Shown here piece by piece: positions 1-11,411 of a stretch of DNA of 64,000 bases. Below the pieces are notes generated by a model. It was given only the letters and a program-made list of their open reading frames with translations, had not been told where the DNA came from and ran no database searches. The number at the start of each line of letters is the position of its first letter. The first letter of the stretch is position 1. The stretch comes from Curtobacterium sp. UNCCL20. Lineage in GTDB: Bacteria > Actinomycetota > Actinomycetes > Actinomycetales > Microbacteriaceae. The position numbers and the translations under genes are program-made. The stretch lies in assembly GCF_900101675.1 (NCBI RefSeq), contig NZ_FNKG01000001.1, positions 1-64,000 of the forward strand. The letters run 5' to 3'.

Positions 1-165
1 AGACGTCGTTTCCAACGCTTATCCCAGAGTCAGGGGCAGGTTACTCACGTGTTACTCACCCGTTCGCCACTAATCCACCCAGCAAGCTGGGCATCATCGT
101 TCGACTTGCATGTGTTAAGCACGCCGCCAGCGTTCGTCCTGAGCCAGGATCAAACTCTCCGTAAA
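1..165 (-). rRNA. rrs: 16S ribosomal RNA, 5' part only
   Basis: The minus strand carries the universal 16S 5' motif AGAGTTTGATCCTGGCTCAG at 158-139, followed by the conserved GACGAACGCTGGCGGCGTGC stretch. The gene runs off the left edge, so only about the first 165 nt are present. The 5' end at about 165 is placed seven bases before AGAG, by analogy with other 16S genes. The variable stretch that follows resembles Microbacteriaceae such as Curtobacterium; that assignment is from memory. Confidence 0.95.
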
Positions 166-487
166 AAAATACAGACCCAACACCCGAAGGCATCAGACCG
201 AGTTGATTCTGACTGTTGACTGTCAACTGACAATCTTCAATCCAAAAGGAATTGCATCATGACCCAGCCGGAAAAACCGACCAGGCACGAGGTCAATCAA
301 TAAATTGGCATTGACAATGTGCACGCTGTTGAGTTCTCAAGGACCAGACGCACTTGCTCTTCCACTCGTGTTCGAGCTTCAGCCACAAGGCTTGTGTACT
401 TGGCTTGCCACCAGTCAGGTCGTGTGACCTGCGTCGGATCCGAAGACCCAGTGGCTCATCCCGTGGGAGAGAACCGGTGGAGTAGTC
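166..487 (-). other. rrn leader region upstream of 16S
   Basis: About 320 nt of non-coding DNA between the nearer rrn promoter and the 16S 5' end. It is more AT-rich than the rest of the window near the 16S end (an A tract at 163-169). On the minus strand it contains a CCTTGAGAACTCAACAG segment (about 344-328) of the kind found in actinobacterial 16S leaders, probably part of the antitermination or processing region. I see no credible gene in it. Confidence 0.6.
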
Positions 488-516
488 ATCCTAGGCGTCG
501 AAGCGATCCGGCGCAA
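488..516 (-). promoter_or_regulatory. Candidate rrn promoter, proximal
   Basis: On the minus strand a -35 box TTGCGC (516-511) and a -10 box TAGGAT (493-488) are separated by exactly 17 bp and read toward the 16S gene. The predicted transcription start near 480 gives a leader of about 315 nt. The spacing and position are seen directly; activity is inferred. Confidence 0.6.
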
Positions 517-619
517 GGCCACATCTGAACTTCAGTGGAGGATGGTCCCGCTTGAGGGCCGACGTGCTCTGGGCTTTCGCTCCAGCCGCTCCGCCGCACC
601 TTTGGGGTGACGAGTAAGA

Positions 620-649
620 ATTTTACGCAGCACCGGGCGGGAGTGCCAA
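620..649 (-). promoter_or_regulatory. Candidate rrn promoter, distal
   Basis: On the minus strand TTGGCA (649-644) and TAAAAT (625-620) lie 18 bp apart, about 130 bp upstream of the proximal candidate. TAAAAT is one of the best -10 boxes in this GC-rich window. Tandem promoters are usual for rrn operons. Confidence 0.55.
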
Positions 650-703
650 CTCCCCCCACATCCCGGGCGTGTCGCCTTGTGCAACACAGGGGCCGGAACG
701 CAG

Positions 704-738
704 CGATGCCCGGTTCCCACCAGGGGAACCGGGCATCG
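704..738 (-). terminator. Terminator hairpin after tyrS
   Basis: A perfect 15-bp stem (704-718 with 724-738, arms starting CGATGCCCGG) with a 5-nt loop, 15 nt past the tyrS stop codon. No long U tract follows, as is common in high-GC actinobacteria. It separates tyrS from the rrn promoters. Confidence 0.75.
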
Positions 739-752
739 GCGAACACGGACGA

Positions 753-2066
753 TCAGGCGAGCGTCACGCCCGCGAGGGTCTTCTTGCCACGACGGAGCAC
801 GAGCACTCCCCCGGGCAGGGCGAGCTCGGCGAGCGGGGTCGACGCATCGTCCGCACGGGTGTTGTTCACGTACACGCCGCCCTGGTCGATCGCGCGACGG
901 GCCTCCCCCAGCGACTTCACCAGCTCGGTGTCGACGAGGGCACGGGCGACGTCGGCATCTCCGGCGAGCGTCACCGAGCCCGGGAGCTCGGCGATCGCCG
1001 CCCGGAGGGTCGCGGTGTCGAGTGCGCCGAGGTCGCCGTTGCCGAACAGCGCCGCGGAGGCGTCGATCGCCGCCTGCGTCGCGTCGACTCCGTGCACGAC
1101 GGCGGTCACCTCGAACGCCAGGGTCCGCTGCGCCTCACGTCGGAAGGGTTCGTCCGCCACCGCCTGCTCGAGCCGTTCGATCTCCGCGCGGGACAGGAAG
1201 GTGAACTGCCGCAACCGCGCGATCACGTCGGCGTCGGTCGTGTTGAGCCAGAACTGGTAGAACGCGTACGGCGACGTCATCTCCGGGTCGAGCCAGACCG
1301 CGTTGCCCTCGCTCTTGCCGAACTTCGTACCGTCGGAGTTCGTGATCAGCGGCGTCCCGAGCGCGTGCACCGTCGCCCCTTCGGCACGCCGGATGAGCTC
1401 CGTGCCCGAGGTCAGGTTGCCCCACTGGTCCGAGCCGCCGGTCTGCAGCGTGCACCCGTACCGCAGGAAGAGCTCGCGGTAGTCGAGCCCCTGCAGGATC
1501 TGGTAGCTGAACTCGGTGTAGCTGATCCCCGCGTCGGAGTTCAGCCGTGCCGCGACGGCGTCCTTCTTGAGCATCGAGTTGACGCGGAAGTACTTGCCGA
1601 TGTCGCGGAGGAAGTCGATGGCGGACAGCGGCGCCGTCCAGTCGAGGTTGTTCACCAACCGCACCCCGTTGTCGCCGTCCGGACTGAGGAACCGCGACAC
1701 CTGCCCCTGCAGCCGGGTCACCCAGTCGGACACGGTCTCGCGGGTGTTCAGTGTGCGCTCCGCGGTCGGCCGTGGATCACCGATGAGTCCGGTCGACCCG
1801 CCGACGAGCGCGAGCGGCGTGTGCCCCGCCAGTTGGATCCGCCGCATCGTCAGGAGCTGGAGGAGGTTGCCGCAGTGCAGGGAGGGCGCAGTGGGGTCGA
1901 ACCCGCAGTAGTACGTGATCGGCTCGCCGTCGAGGGCCTCTCGCAGTGCGGTCTCGTCGGTCGAGACGTGCACCAGATCACGCCAGCGCAGTTCGTCCCA
2001 GACCGAGGCGAAGGTCGGGTCGTTCTGCTGGCGCGTCAGGACGTCGTGCGCGGGTTCACTGGACAC
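753..2066 (-). CDS. tyrS: Tyrosyl-tRNA synthetase
   Basis: Charges tRNA-Tyr with tyrosine in the cytoplasm (class I aminoacyl-tRNA synthetase). The 437-residue product has the HIGH-type motif HCGN at residues 64-67 and the KMSKS-type loop KFGKS at 248-252. It also has the tyrosine-pocket segment YCGFDPTAPS and a C-terminal S4-like RNA-binding domain. I chose the GTG at 2066 because it gives the family N-terminus and has a TACGAT -10 box 6 nt upstream, so the mRNA is probably leaderless. An in-frame extension runs further upstream, but it overlaps the glycosylase gene and has no homology. It is a single gene closed by the hairpin at 704-738. Confidence 0.97.
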   Translation of the reverse strand: MSSEPAHDVLTRQQNDPTFASVWDELRWRDLVHVSTDETALREALDGEPITYYCGFDPTAPSLHCGNLLQLLTMRRIQLAGHTPLALVGGSTGLIGDPRPTAERTLNTRETVSDWVTRLQGQVSRFLSPDGDNGVRLVNNLDWTAPLSAIDFLRDIGKYFRVNSMLKKDAVAARLNSDAGISYTEFSYQILQGLDYRELFLRYGCTLQTGGSDQWGNLTSGTELIRRAEGATVHALGTPLITNSDGTKFGKSEGNAVWLDPEMTSPYAFYQFWLNTTDADVIARLRQFTFLSRAEIERLEQAVADEPFRREAQRTLAFEVTAVVHGVDATQAAIDASAALFGNGDLGALDTATLRAAIAELPGSVTLAGDADVARALVDTELVKSLGEARRAIDQGGVYVNNTRADDASTPLAELALPGGVLVLRRGKKTLAGVTLA

Positions 2067-2072
2067 CCAGCC

Positions 2073-2078
2073 ATCGTA
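2073..2078 (-). promoter_or_regulatory. -10 box for leaderless tyrS
   Basis: TACGAT on the minus strand lies 6 nt before the GTG start at 2066. No Shine-Dalgarno sequence fits between them. No clear -35 box is visible. Confidence 0.5.
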
Positions 2079-2175
2079 GCGGCGCAGGGAAGCCGGGAGG
2101 CGCGGTGCGGCCCCGGGGCCACGCCGCCGGTTCCGGCGCGACGCGCCAGCGGCGGGACGGCCGTGCCGGTGGGGA

Positions 2176-5653
<3,478 letters not shown>

Positions 5654-5667
5654 TGCGGTCTCCGGTG

Positions 5668-6720
5668 TCAGGCGGACACGGTCGTGCCGACGCCGTCGTG
5701 CGTGCTCGCGGGCGCGGTCGTGTTCGTGTTCGCGGTCGTGTTCGCGTTCGCGTTCGCGTTCGCGTGCGCGTTCGCGTGCGTCGCGTCGGAACCCGTCGAG
5801 TTCGCCGCGAGGAGCCAGGCGAGGAGCGCCTTCTGGGCGTGCAGACGGTTCTCCGCCTCGTCCCAGATGATGCTGCGCGGGCCGTCGATGACCTCGGCCG
5901 TGACCTCGAAGCCACGGTCGGCCGGCAGGCAGTGCATGAACACCGCGTCGTCGGCGGCGTGCGCCATCAACTCGTCGTCCACGCGGTAGCCGTTGAAGGT
6001 GTCGAGTCGCGACTGCTTCTCGTCCTCTTTGCCCATCGAGACCCAGGTGTCCGTGACGACGACGTCCGCGCCGGCCACCGCAGCGACCGGGTCGGTGACG
6101 ACCATCACCGAACCGCCGGTCTCGGCAGCTCGGCGCTCGGCGTCCGTGACGACGACGGCCGCCGGCGAGAACGCGGCGGGGGCTGCGACACGGACGTGCA
6201 TGCCCGCCGTCGCCCCGGCGAGGAGGTAGGACTGCGCCATGTTGCTCGCGCCGTCACCGATGAAGGCCACGGTCTGGCCCGCGAGGGTGCCGCGGTGCTC
6301 ACGGATCGTCAGGAGGTCGGCGAGGAGCTGGCACGGGTGGAAGTCGTCGGAGAGGGCGTTCACGACGGGGACGGAGGTGTTCGCCGCCATCTCTTCGAGC
6401 CCGGCCTGGCCGTACGTGCGCCAGACGATCGCCGACACCATCCGCTCGAGCACGCGGGCGGTGTCCGACGGCGTCTCCTTGCCACCGAGCTGGCTGTTCG
6501 CCGTCGAGATGATCAGCGGGCTGCCGCCGAGGTCCGAGATGCCGACGTGGAACGACACCCGCGTGCGGGTCGACGACTTGTCGAAGATCACCGCGACGCT
6601 CTGCGGACCCGCGAGCGGATTCGCGCCCCAGCGGTCGGCCTTCATCTGCTCGGCGAGGTCGAGGATCGCGGACTGCTCGGCCTGGCTGAGGTCGTCGTCC
6701 CGGAGGAAGTGGCGGGTCAT
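5668..6720 (-). CDS. argF: Ornithine carbamoyltransferase
   Basis: Makes citrulline from ornithine and carbamoyl phosphate. The 350-residue product has the carbamoyl-phosphate motif STRTR at residues 50-54, the HPCQ segment at 128-131 and HCLP at 263-266. The catalytic core ends near residue 307. The last 40 or so residues are a low-complexity Ala/Asn/Thr tail encoded by hexamer repeats, absent from ordinary OTCases. The ATG overlaps the argD stop (ATGA). No argR gene lies between argF and argG, where many actinobacteria carry it. Confidence 0.96.
   Translation of the reverse strand: MTRHFLRDDDLSQAEQSAILDLAEQMKADRWGANPLAGPQSVAVIFDKSSTRTRVSFHVGISDLGGSPLIISTANSQLGGKETPSDTARVLERMVSAIVWRTYGQAGLEEMAANTSVPVVNALSDDFHPCQLLADLLTIREHRGTLAGQTVAFIGDGASNMAQSYLLAGATAGMHVRVAAPAAFSPAAVVVTDAERRAAETGGSVMVVTDPVAAVAGADVVVTDTWVSMGKEDEKQSRLDTFNGYRVDDELMAHAADDAVFMHCLPADRGFEVTAEVIDGPRSIIWDEAENRLHAQKALLAWLLAANSTGSDATHANAHANANANANTTANTNTTAPASTHDGVGTTVSA
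5714..5792. repeat. Hexamer repeat encoding the argF tail
   Basis: Degenerate GTTCGC/GTTCGT hexamers are repeated about a dozen times on the plus strand. On the coding strand they encode alternating Ala-Asn and Thr-Asn at the ArgF C-terminus. Such tracts are prone to slippage, and in-frame units would change only the tail length. Confidence 0.85.
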
Positions 6721-7955
6721 GCGGAGGTCTCCTGGGTAGCGGTGCCCTGCTCGGCAGCGACGGCCGCGAGGCTCTGGTCAAGGATCGACACGAACTCGTC
6801 GATCTCGGCGTCGGACACGATGAGCGGCGGCGCGATGCGCAGGCTCGACTCGTTGGGGGCGTTGATGATCAGGCCACGCTGGAGGGCGTCGGCGCTGATC
6901 GCGGCGGCGAACGGGCCCGTCAGACCGACCCCGATGAGCAGGCCGGTGCCGCGGACTTCCTCGACCAGCGGGGAGGCGATGCTCGCGATGCCCGCACGGA
7001 TGCGCTCACCCTTGACGACCGCGCCAGCGACCAGGTCAGCGCGCTCGATCTCGCCGAGCACCGCGTTCGCGACGCGCGTGCCGAGCGGGTTGCCGCCGAA
7101 CGTCGAGCCGTGCTGGCCGGCGGAGAACAGGTCGGACGCCCACCCGAAGGTCACGAGCGCACCGATCGGGAACCCGCCGGCGATGCCCTTGGCGATCGTG
7201 ATGGCGTCCGGGGTGAACCCGTGGCCCTGGTAGGTGAACCAGTTGCCGGTCCGGCCTACGCCGGTCTGGATCTCGTCGAGGATGAAGAGCGCGCCGTGCT
7301 CCTCGGTCAGCCGACGAGCGGCGAGCAGGAAGCCTTCCGGCAGGTCGACGACGCCGGCCTCGCCCTTGATGGGCTCGACGATCAGTGCGGCGACGGTGTC
7401 GTCGATCGCAGCCTCGAGCGCGGCGACCGTCGAGTCGATGTGCTCCACCCCCGGCACCATCGGCAGGAAGTCCTCTTGCAGCGCGGGCTTGCCGGTGAGC
7501 GCGAGCGCGCCCATCGTGCGGCCGTGGAACCCCTGCTTCAGCGCGAGGATCCGGGTCTTGCCACCGTCGGCGCCCCGGTTGAGGCGCGCGAGCTTGAAGG
7601 CGGCCTCGTTGGCCTCGGCACCGGAGTTGCCGAAGTACACGCGGCCGGAGTCGCCGGCGCCCGTGATGCGCTTGAGGCGCTCGGCGAGCTCGAGCTGGGG
7701 CGGCGTCGCGAAGTAGTTCGACACGTGCACGAGCTTCGCCGCCTGGTCGGCGATCGCCTCGACGAGCACGGGGTGCGCGTGGCCGAGGGAGTTCACCGCG
7801 ATGCCCGCGAGGAAGTCGAGGTACTCGTTGCCGTCGACGTCCCAGACGCGGCAGCCCAGCCCGCGCTCGAGCATGATCTTCGGCGGGGTCAGGGATCGCA
7901 TGAGCGACGCCCCGAACCGGTCGTTCCAGGTCTCGGTCTGCGTCTCGGTGCTCAC
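6717..7955 (-). CDS. argD: Acetylornithine aminotransferase
   Basis: PLP enzyme converting N-acetylglutamate semialdehyde to N-acetylornithine. The 412-residue class III aminotransferase has the phosphate-binding GNSGAEANEAA at residues 109-119. The PLP-ring aspartate is in LDEIQTGVGRTG (D227) and the Schiff-base lysine in IAKGIAGG (K256). Its ATG overlaps the argB stop and its stop overlaps the argF start, so it is translationally coupled on both sides. Confidence 0.97.
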   Translation of the reverse strand: MSTETQTETWNDRFGASLMRSLTPPKIMLERGLGCRVWDVDGNEYLDFLAGIAVNSLGHAHPVLVEAIADQAAKLVHVSNYFATPPQLELAERLKRITGAGDSGRVYFGNSGAEANEAAFKLARLNRGADGGKTRILALKQGFHGRTMGALALTGKPALQEDFLPMVPGVEHIDSTVAALEAAIDDTVAALIVEPIKGEAGVVDLPEGFLLAARRLTEEHGALFILDEIQTGVGRTGNWFTYQGHGFTPDAITIAKGIAGGFPIGALVTFGWASDLFSAGQHGSTFGGNPLGTRVANAVLGEIERADLVAGAVVKGERIRAGIASIASPLVEEVRGTGLLIGVGLTGPFAAAISADALQRGLIINAPNESSLRIAPPLIVSDAEIDEFVSILDQSLAAVAAEQGTATQETSA

Positions 7956-9040
7956 TGCGCGTGTCCTTCCTCGGTCGTCGCGACCTGCTCGGTCGTGGTG
8001 ACGTGCTCAGTCGTGGTGACGTGCTCGGTCGTGCTTGCTTCGTGTCGTCCGCCGCCGAGGCCGGCGGTGCTCGTCGGGGACGCGACTCGTCGGCCGATCT
8101 CCGCGTGGGTCATCTGGTTCTCGGTGCGACGGCTGGGGTCCGGGATCACCTCGGTGCCCGCGCCCCGCAGGGTGAAGACCTCGAGCAGGATCGAGTGCGG
8201 GATCCGGCCGTCGATGATGGTGGCGCCGCCGACCCCACCGACCACGGCGTCGAGGCACGCGGTCATCTTCGGGATCATGCCCGACTCGAGCGAGGGCAGG
8301 AGTTCGCGGAGTTCCTCGACCGCGATCAGGTCGACGATCGAGTCGCGGTCCGGCCAGTTCCGGTAGAGGCCCGGCACGTCGGTGAGCATCATGAGCTTCG
8401 ACGCCTTGAGCGCGATCGCGAGTGCGCCTGCCGCGGCGTCGGCGTTCACGTTGAGCGCCTGGTCCGGGTGCGCGTCGTCGATCGCGATGCTGGACACCAC
8501 CGGGATCCGGCCGGCCTCGATCGCGGCGAGGACCCCGGACGGGTCGACGTGCGTGATGTCGCCGACGTGACCGAGGTCGAAGTGCTCGCCGTCGACGACG
8601 ACACCCTTCTTCTCGCCGGTGAAGAGCGAACCGCCGTCACCGAACACGCCGACGGCCAACCCCTGGCCGTGCTCGTTGACGAGGTCGACGATCTCGCGGT
8701 TGACCTCGCCGGCGAGGACGTCGCGGACGACGGAGATCGCCTCGGTCGTGGTGACGCGGTACCCGCCCCGGAACTCGGACTCGATGCCCTGTTCCTTGAG
8801 TGCCGCGGAGATCTGCGGGCCGCCACCGTGCACGACGACCGGGTGGAGCCCGGCGTACCGCAGGTAGACCATGTCCTCGGCGAACGCGCGCTTGAGGTCC
8901 TCGTTGATCATCGCGTTGCCGCCGAACTTGACGACGACGATCTTGCCGGAGAACCGCTTCAGCCACGGCAGGGACTCGATGAGCGTCGCGGCCTTGACCG
9001 CCGCGAGCTCGTGCTCCTCTTGCTTCGTCAGGTCACTCAT
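7952..9040 (-). CDS. argB: Acetylglutamate kinase
   Basis: Phosphorylates N-acetylglutamate. The 362-residue product is longer than the usual 290-300. The kinase core has KFGGNAM at residues 38-44 and HGGGPQ at 71-76, and ends with the TLRGAGTEV segment. It is followed by about 40 extra residues rich in Thr, Glu and Val that repeat TEHVTT. That tail is encoded by a tandem repeat of about 21 bp. The ATG at 9040 overlaps the argJ stop by one base (TGATG). Confidence 0.95.
   Translation of the reverse strand: MSDLTKQEEHELAAVKAATLIESLPWLKRFSGKIVVVKFGGNAMINEDLKRAFAEDMVYLRYAGLHPVVVHGGGPQISAALKEQGIESEFRGGYRVTTTEAISVVRDVLAGEVNREIVDLVNEHGQGLAVGVFGDGGSLFTGEKKGVVVDGEHFDLGHVGDITHVDPSGVLAAIEAGRIPVVSSIAIDDAHPDQALNVNADAAAGALAIALKASKLMMLTDVPGLYRNWPDRDSIVDLIAVEELRELLPSLESGMIPKMTACLDAVVGGVGGATIIDGRIPHSILLEVFTLRGAGTEVIPDPSRRTENQMTHAEIGRRVASPTSTAGLGGGRHEASTTEHVTTTEHVTTTEQVATTEEGHAQ
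7962..8040. repeat. Tandem repeat encoding the argB tail
   Basis: Three to four copies of a 21-bp unit containing GGTCGTGGTGACGTGCTC encode the TEHVTT repeats at the ArgB C-terminus. The unit length is a multiple of three, so copy-number change would stay in frame. Confidence 0.8.
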
Positions 9041-10239
9041 CAGCTGGAGTAGGCGCTGTTCTCGTGCACGTAGTCGTGCGTGAGGTCGTTGGTGAGGATG
9101 GTGGCGGCGTACGGCCCGACCCCGAGGTCGATGAGCACGTGCGTGTCGCGCGGCGTCAGGTCGACCGCGTCGCTCGGCTGGTCCGGCGCACCGGCGTGGC
9201 AGACGCGGACGCCGTTCATGGACACGTCGACCGCGTAGGGATCGAACTCGGCGTCGGTCGTGCCGATCGCTGCGAGCACCCGGCCCCAGTTCGGGTCGTT
9301 GCCGAACACCGCCGCCTTGAACAGGTTGTTCCGTGCCACGCTCCGGCCGACCGTCACGGCGTCGTCCTCGCTGGCCGCGCCGACGACGGAGATCGCGATG
9401 TCGTGACTCGCGCCCTCGGCGTCCTGCTGCAGCTGGCGGGCGAGGTCCGCGCACACCGCGGTGAGTGCCTCTTGGAAGTCGCCGACCTCGGGGGTGACGC
9501 CGCTCGCCCCGGAGGACAGCAGCACCACGGTGTCGTTGGTGGACATGCACCCGTCGGAGTCGACGCGGTCGAACGTCACCCGGGTCGCGGCGCGGAGCGC
9601 CTGGTCGAGCTCGTCGGACGCGAGGACCGCGTCCGTCGTGATCACGACGAGCATGGTCGCGAGGCCGGGGGCGAGCATGCCCGCGCCCTTGGCCATCCCG
9701 CCCACGGTCCAGCCGTCCTCGGTCACCACGGACTGCTTGGCCTTGGTGTCGGTGGTCATGATCGCCGTCGCGGCGTCGGGACCGCCCTCGGTGGAGAGCG
9801 CCGTGCTCGCCAGGTCGACGCCCCTGAGGACGTTGTCGCGGAACGTCTGGTCGCCGACACCGATCAGGCCGGTCGAGCACACCACGACGTCACCCGCTCC
9901 GATACCGAGCGCCTCGCCGACCGCTTCGGCCGTGAGGTGCGTCGTCTGGAACCCGAACGGGCCGGTGAAGCAGTTCGCGCCGCCGGAGTTCAGGACGACC
10001 GCGCGGGCGACGCCGTCGCCGACGACCTGGCGGGACCAGATGACGGGGTGCGCCTGCGCACGGTTGCTGGTGAAGACGGCTGCCACGGCGGCGGCGGGAC
10101 CGTCGTTGACGACGAGCGCCACGTCGGGGCGGCCGCTCGGCTTGAGCCCGGCGGTGACGCCGGCAGCACGGAAGCCCGCTGCCGCGGTGACGCCCTGGAG
10201 GCCCGGTTCGGTCTGGGTGGTCTGGCTCACGTCGGTCAC
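9040..10239 (-). CDS. argJ: Glutamate N-acetyltransferase / ornithine acetyltransferase
   Basis: Transfers the acetyl group from N-acetylornithine to glutamate, recycling acetyl in the cyclic arginine pathway. The 399-residue precursor carries the self-cleavage motif [14 protein letters not shown] at residues 184-197. The nucleophilic Thr is at about 195, so it should split into alpha and beta chains. The GTG start overlaps the argC stop as GTGA. Whether it also uses acetyl-CoA cannot be told from the sequence, but no separate argA is visible here. Confidence 0.96.
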   Translation of the reverse strand: MTDVSQTTQTEPGLQGVTAAAGFRAAGVTAGLKPSGRPDVALVVNDGPAAAVAAVFTSNRAQAHPVIWSRQVVGDGVARAVVLNSGGANCFTGPFGFQTTHLTAEAVGEALGIGAGDVVVCSTGLIGVGDQTFRDNVLRGVDLASTALSTEGGPDAATAIMTTDTKAKQSVVTEDGWTVGGMAKGAGMLAPGLATMLVVITTDAVLASDELDQALRAATRVTFDRVDSDGCMSTNDTVVLLSSGASGVTPEVGDFQEALTAVCADLARQLQQDAEGASHDIAISVVGAASEDDAVTVGRSVARNNLFKAAVFGNDPNWGRVLAAIGTTDAEFDPYAVDVSMNGVRVCHAGAPDQPSDAVDLTPRDTHVLIDLGVGPYAATILTNDLTHDYVHENSAYSS

Positions 10240-11333
10240 GGTGCGACTCCGTCCACGCTGAGGCCAAGGGTCTCCGGGAAACCCAGGGCGATGTTGGTCG
10301 ACTGGACGGCCGCACCGGCGGTGCCCTTGGCCAGGTTGTCGAGGGCGGTCACTGCGACGACCCGACCGGCGGCCTCGTCGACGGCGATGCCGACCAGCGC
10401 GGTGTTCGCGCCGATGGTGTCGGCGACCCGGGGGAACTCACCCTCGGGGAGCAGGTGCACGAACGGCTCGTCCGCGTAGGCCTGTTCCCACGCGAGACGG
10501 ACGTCGCGGGCGCTCACCCCGGGGGCGAGCTTCGCGGTCGTCGTGGCGAGGATGCCGCGGGACATCGGCACGAGGACGGGCGTGAACGAGATCGTCACGT
10601 CCGACGCGCCCGCCACGGCGAGGTTCTGCTGGATCTCCGGGATGTGCCGGTGCTTCCCGCCGACCGCGTACGCGCTGGCCGATCCCATGATCTCGGACGC
10701 CAGGTAGGTCGTCGCGAGCTTCTTGCCGGCGCCACTGGGGCCGACGCTCAGCACGGCCACCAGGTCGTCCGACTCGACGAGCCCGGCCTGGATGCCGGGC
10801 TGGATGCCGAGCGTCACCGCGGTGACGTTGCACCCGGGGACCGCGATCCGCTTCGTGCCGACCAGCGCCGAGCGCTGCCGGCTCTGGGCCTGGATGTCGT
10901 CGACGTCCCGCCACTCTTCTGCCGACCCGGGGACGGGAGCCGCGAGCAGGAGCTCGGGCAGCCCGTAGGTCCACGCTCCGTAGTAGTCGCCGCCGTAGAA
11001 CGCTTCCCATGCGGCCGGGTCCGTCAGCCGGTGGTCGGCGCCGCAGTCCACCACGAGGGCGTCGTCCCCGAGCTCCGCCGTGATCGCCCCGGACTGCCCG
11101 TGCGGCAGCGCCAGGAACACCACGTCGTGTCCGCGCAGGTTCTCCGCCGTGGTCTCGACGAGGGTCAGGTGCGACAGCGAGCGGAGGTGCGGCTGCGTCG
11201 CGATGAGCGGCTGTCCGGCGTTCGAGAACGCCGTAACCGTCCTGACGTCGAACTCGGGATGGGCGGAGAGCACCCGCAGGAGCTCACCACCCGCGTAGCC
11301 GGAGGCTCCCGCCACGGCGACGGATACGGACAT
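10236..11333 (-). CDS. argC: N-acetyl-gamma-glutamyl-phosphate reductase
   Basis: NADPH-dependent reduction of acetylglutamyl phosphate to the semialdehyde. The 365-residue product has an N-terminal Rossmann motif GASGYAGGE (residues 9-17). The active-site cysteine is C168 in VPGCNVT, and HRHIPE follows later. The ATG at 11333 has an AAAGG ribosome site just upstream. It is the first gene of argCJBDFGH. Only 78 bp separate it from the pheT stop, and no clear ARG box or promoter is visible, so read-through from pheST is possible. Confidence 0.97.
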   Translation of the reverse strand: MSVSVAVAGASGYAGGELLRVLSAHPEFDVRTVTAFSNAGQPLIATQPHLRSLSHLTLVETTAENLRGHDVVFLALPHGQSGAITAELGDDALVVDCGADHRLTDPAAWEAFYGGDYYGAWTYGLPELLLAAPVPGSAEEWRDVDDIQAQSRQRSALVGTKRIAVPGCNVTAVTLGIQPGIQAGLVESDDLVAVLSVGPSGAGKKLATTYLASEIMGSASAYAVGGKHRHIPEIQQNLAVAGASDVTISFTPVLVPMSRGILATTTAKLAPGVSARDVRLAWEQAYADEPFVHLLPEGEFPRVADTIGANTALVGIAVDEAAGRVVAVTALDNLAKGTAGAAVQSTNIALGFPETLGLSVDGVAP

Positions 11334-11411
11334 GGGATTCCACCTTTGGTCGGACTGGTCGTCGAGAGAATCGGAGGCGGCGGCCCCGGGCGGTGCTGAT
11401 CCCGATGGGGG

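Noticed and set aside
11334..11411. ARG box upstream of argC
   Set aside because: No convincing palindrome of the ArgR type is visible in the 78-bp gap.
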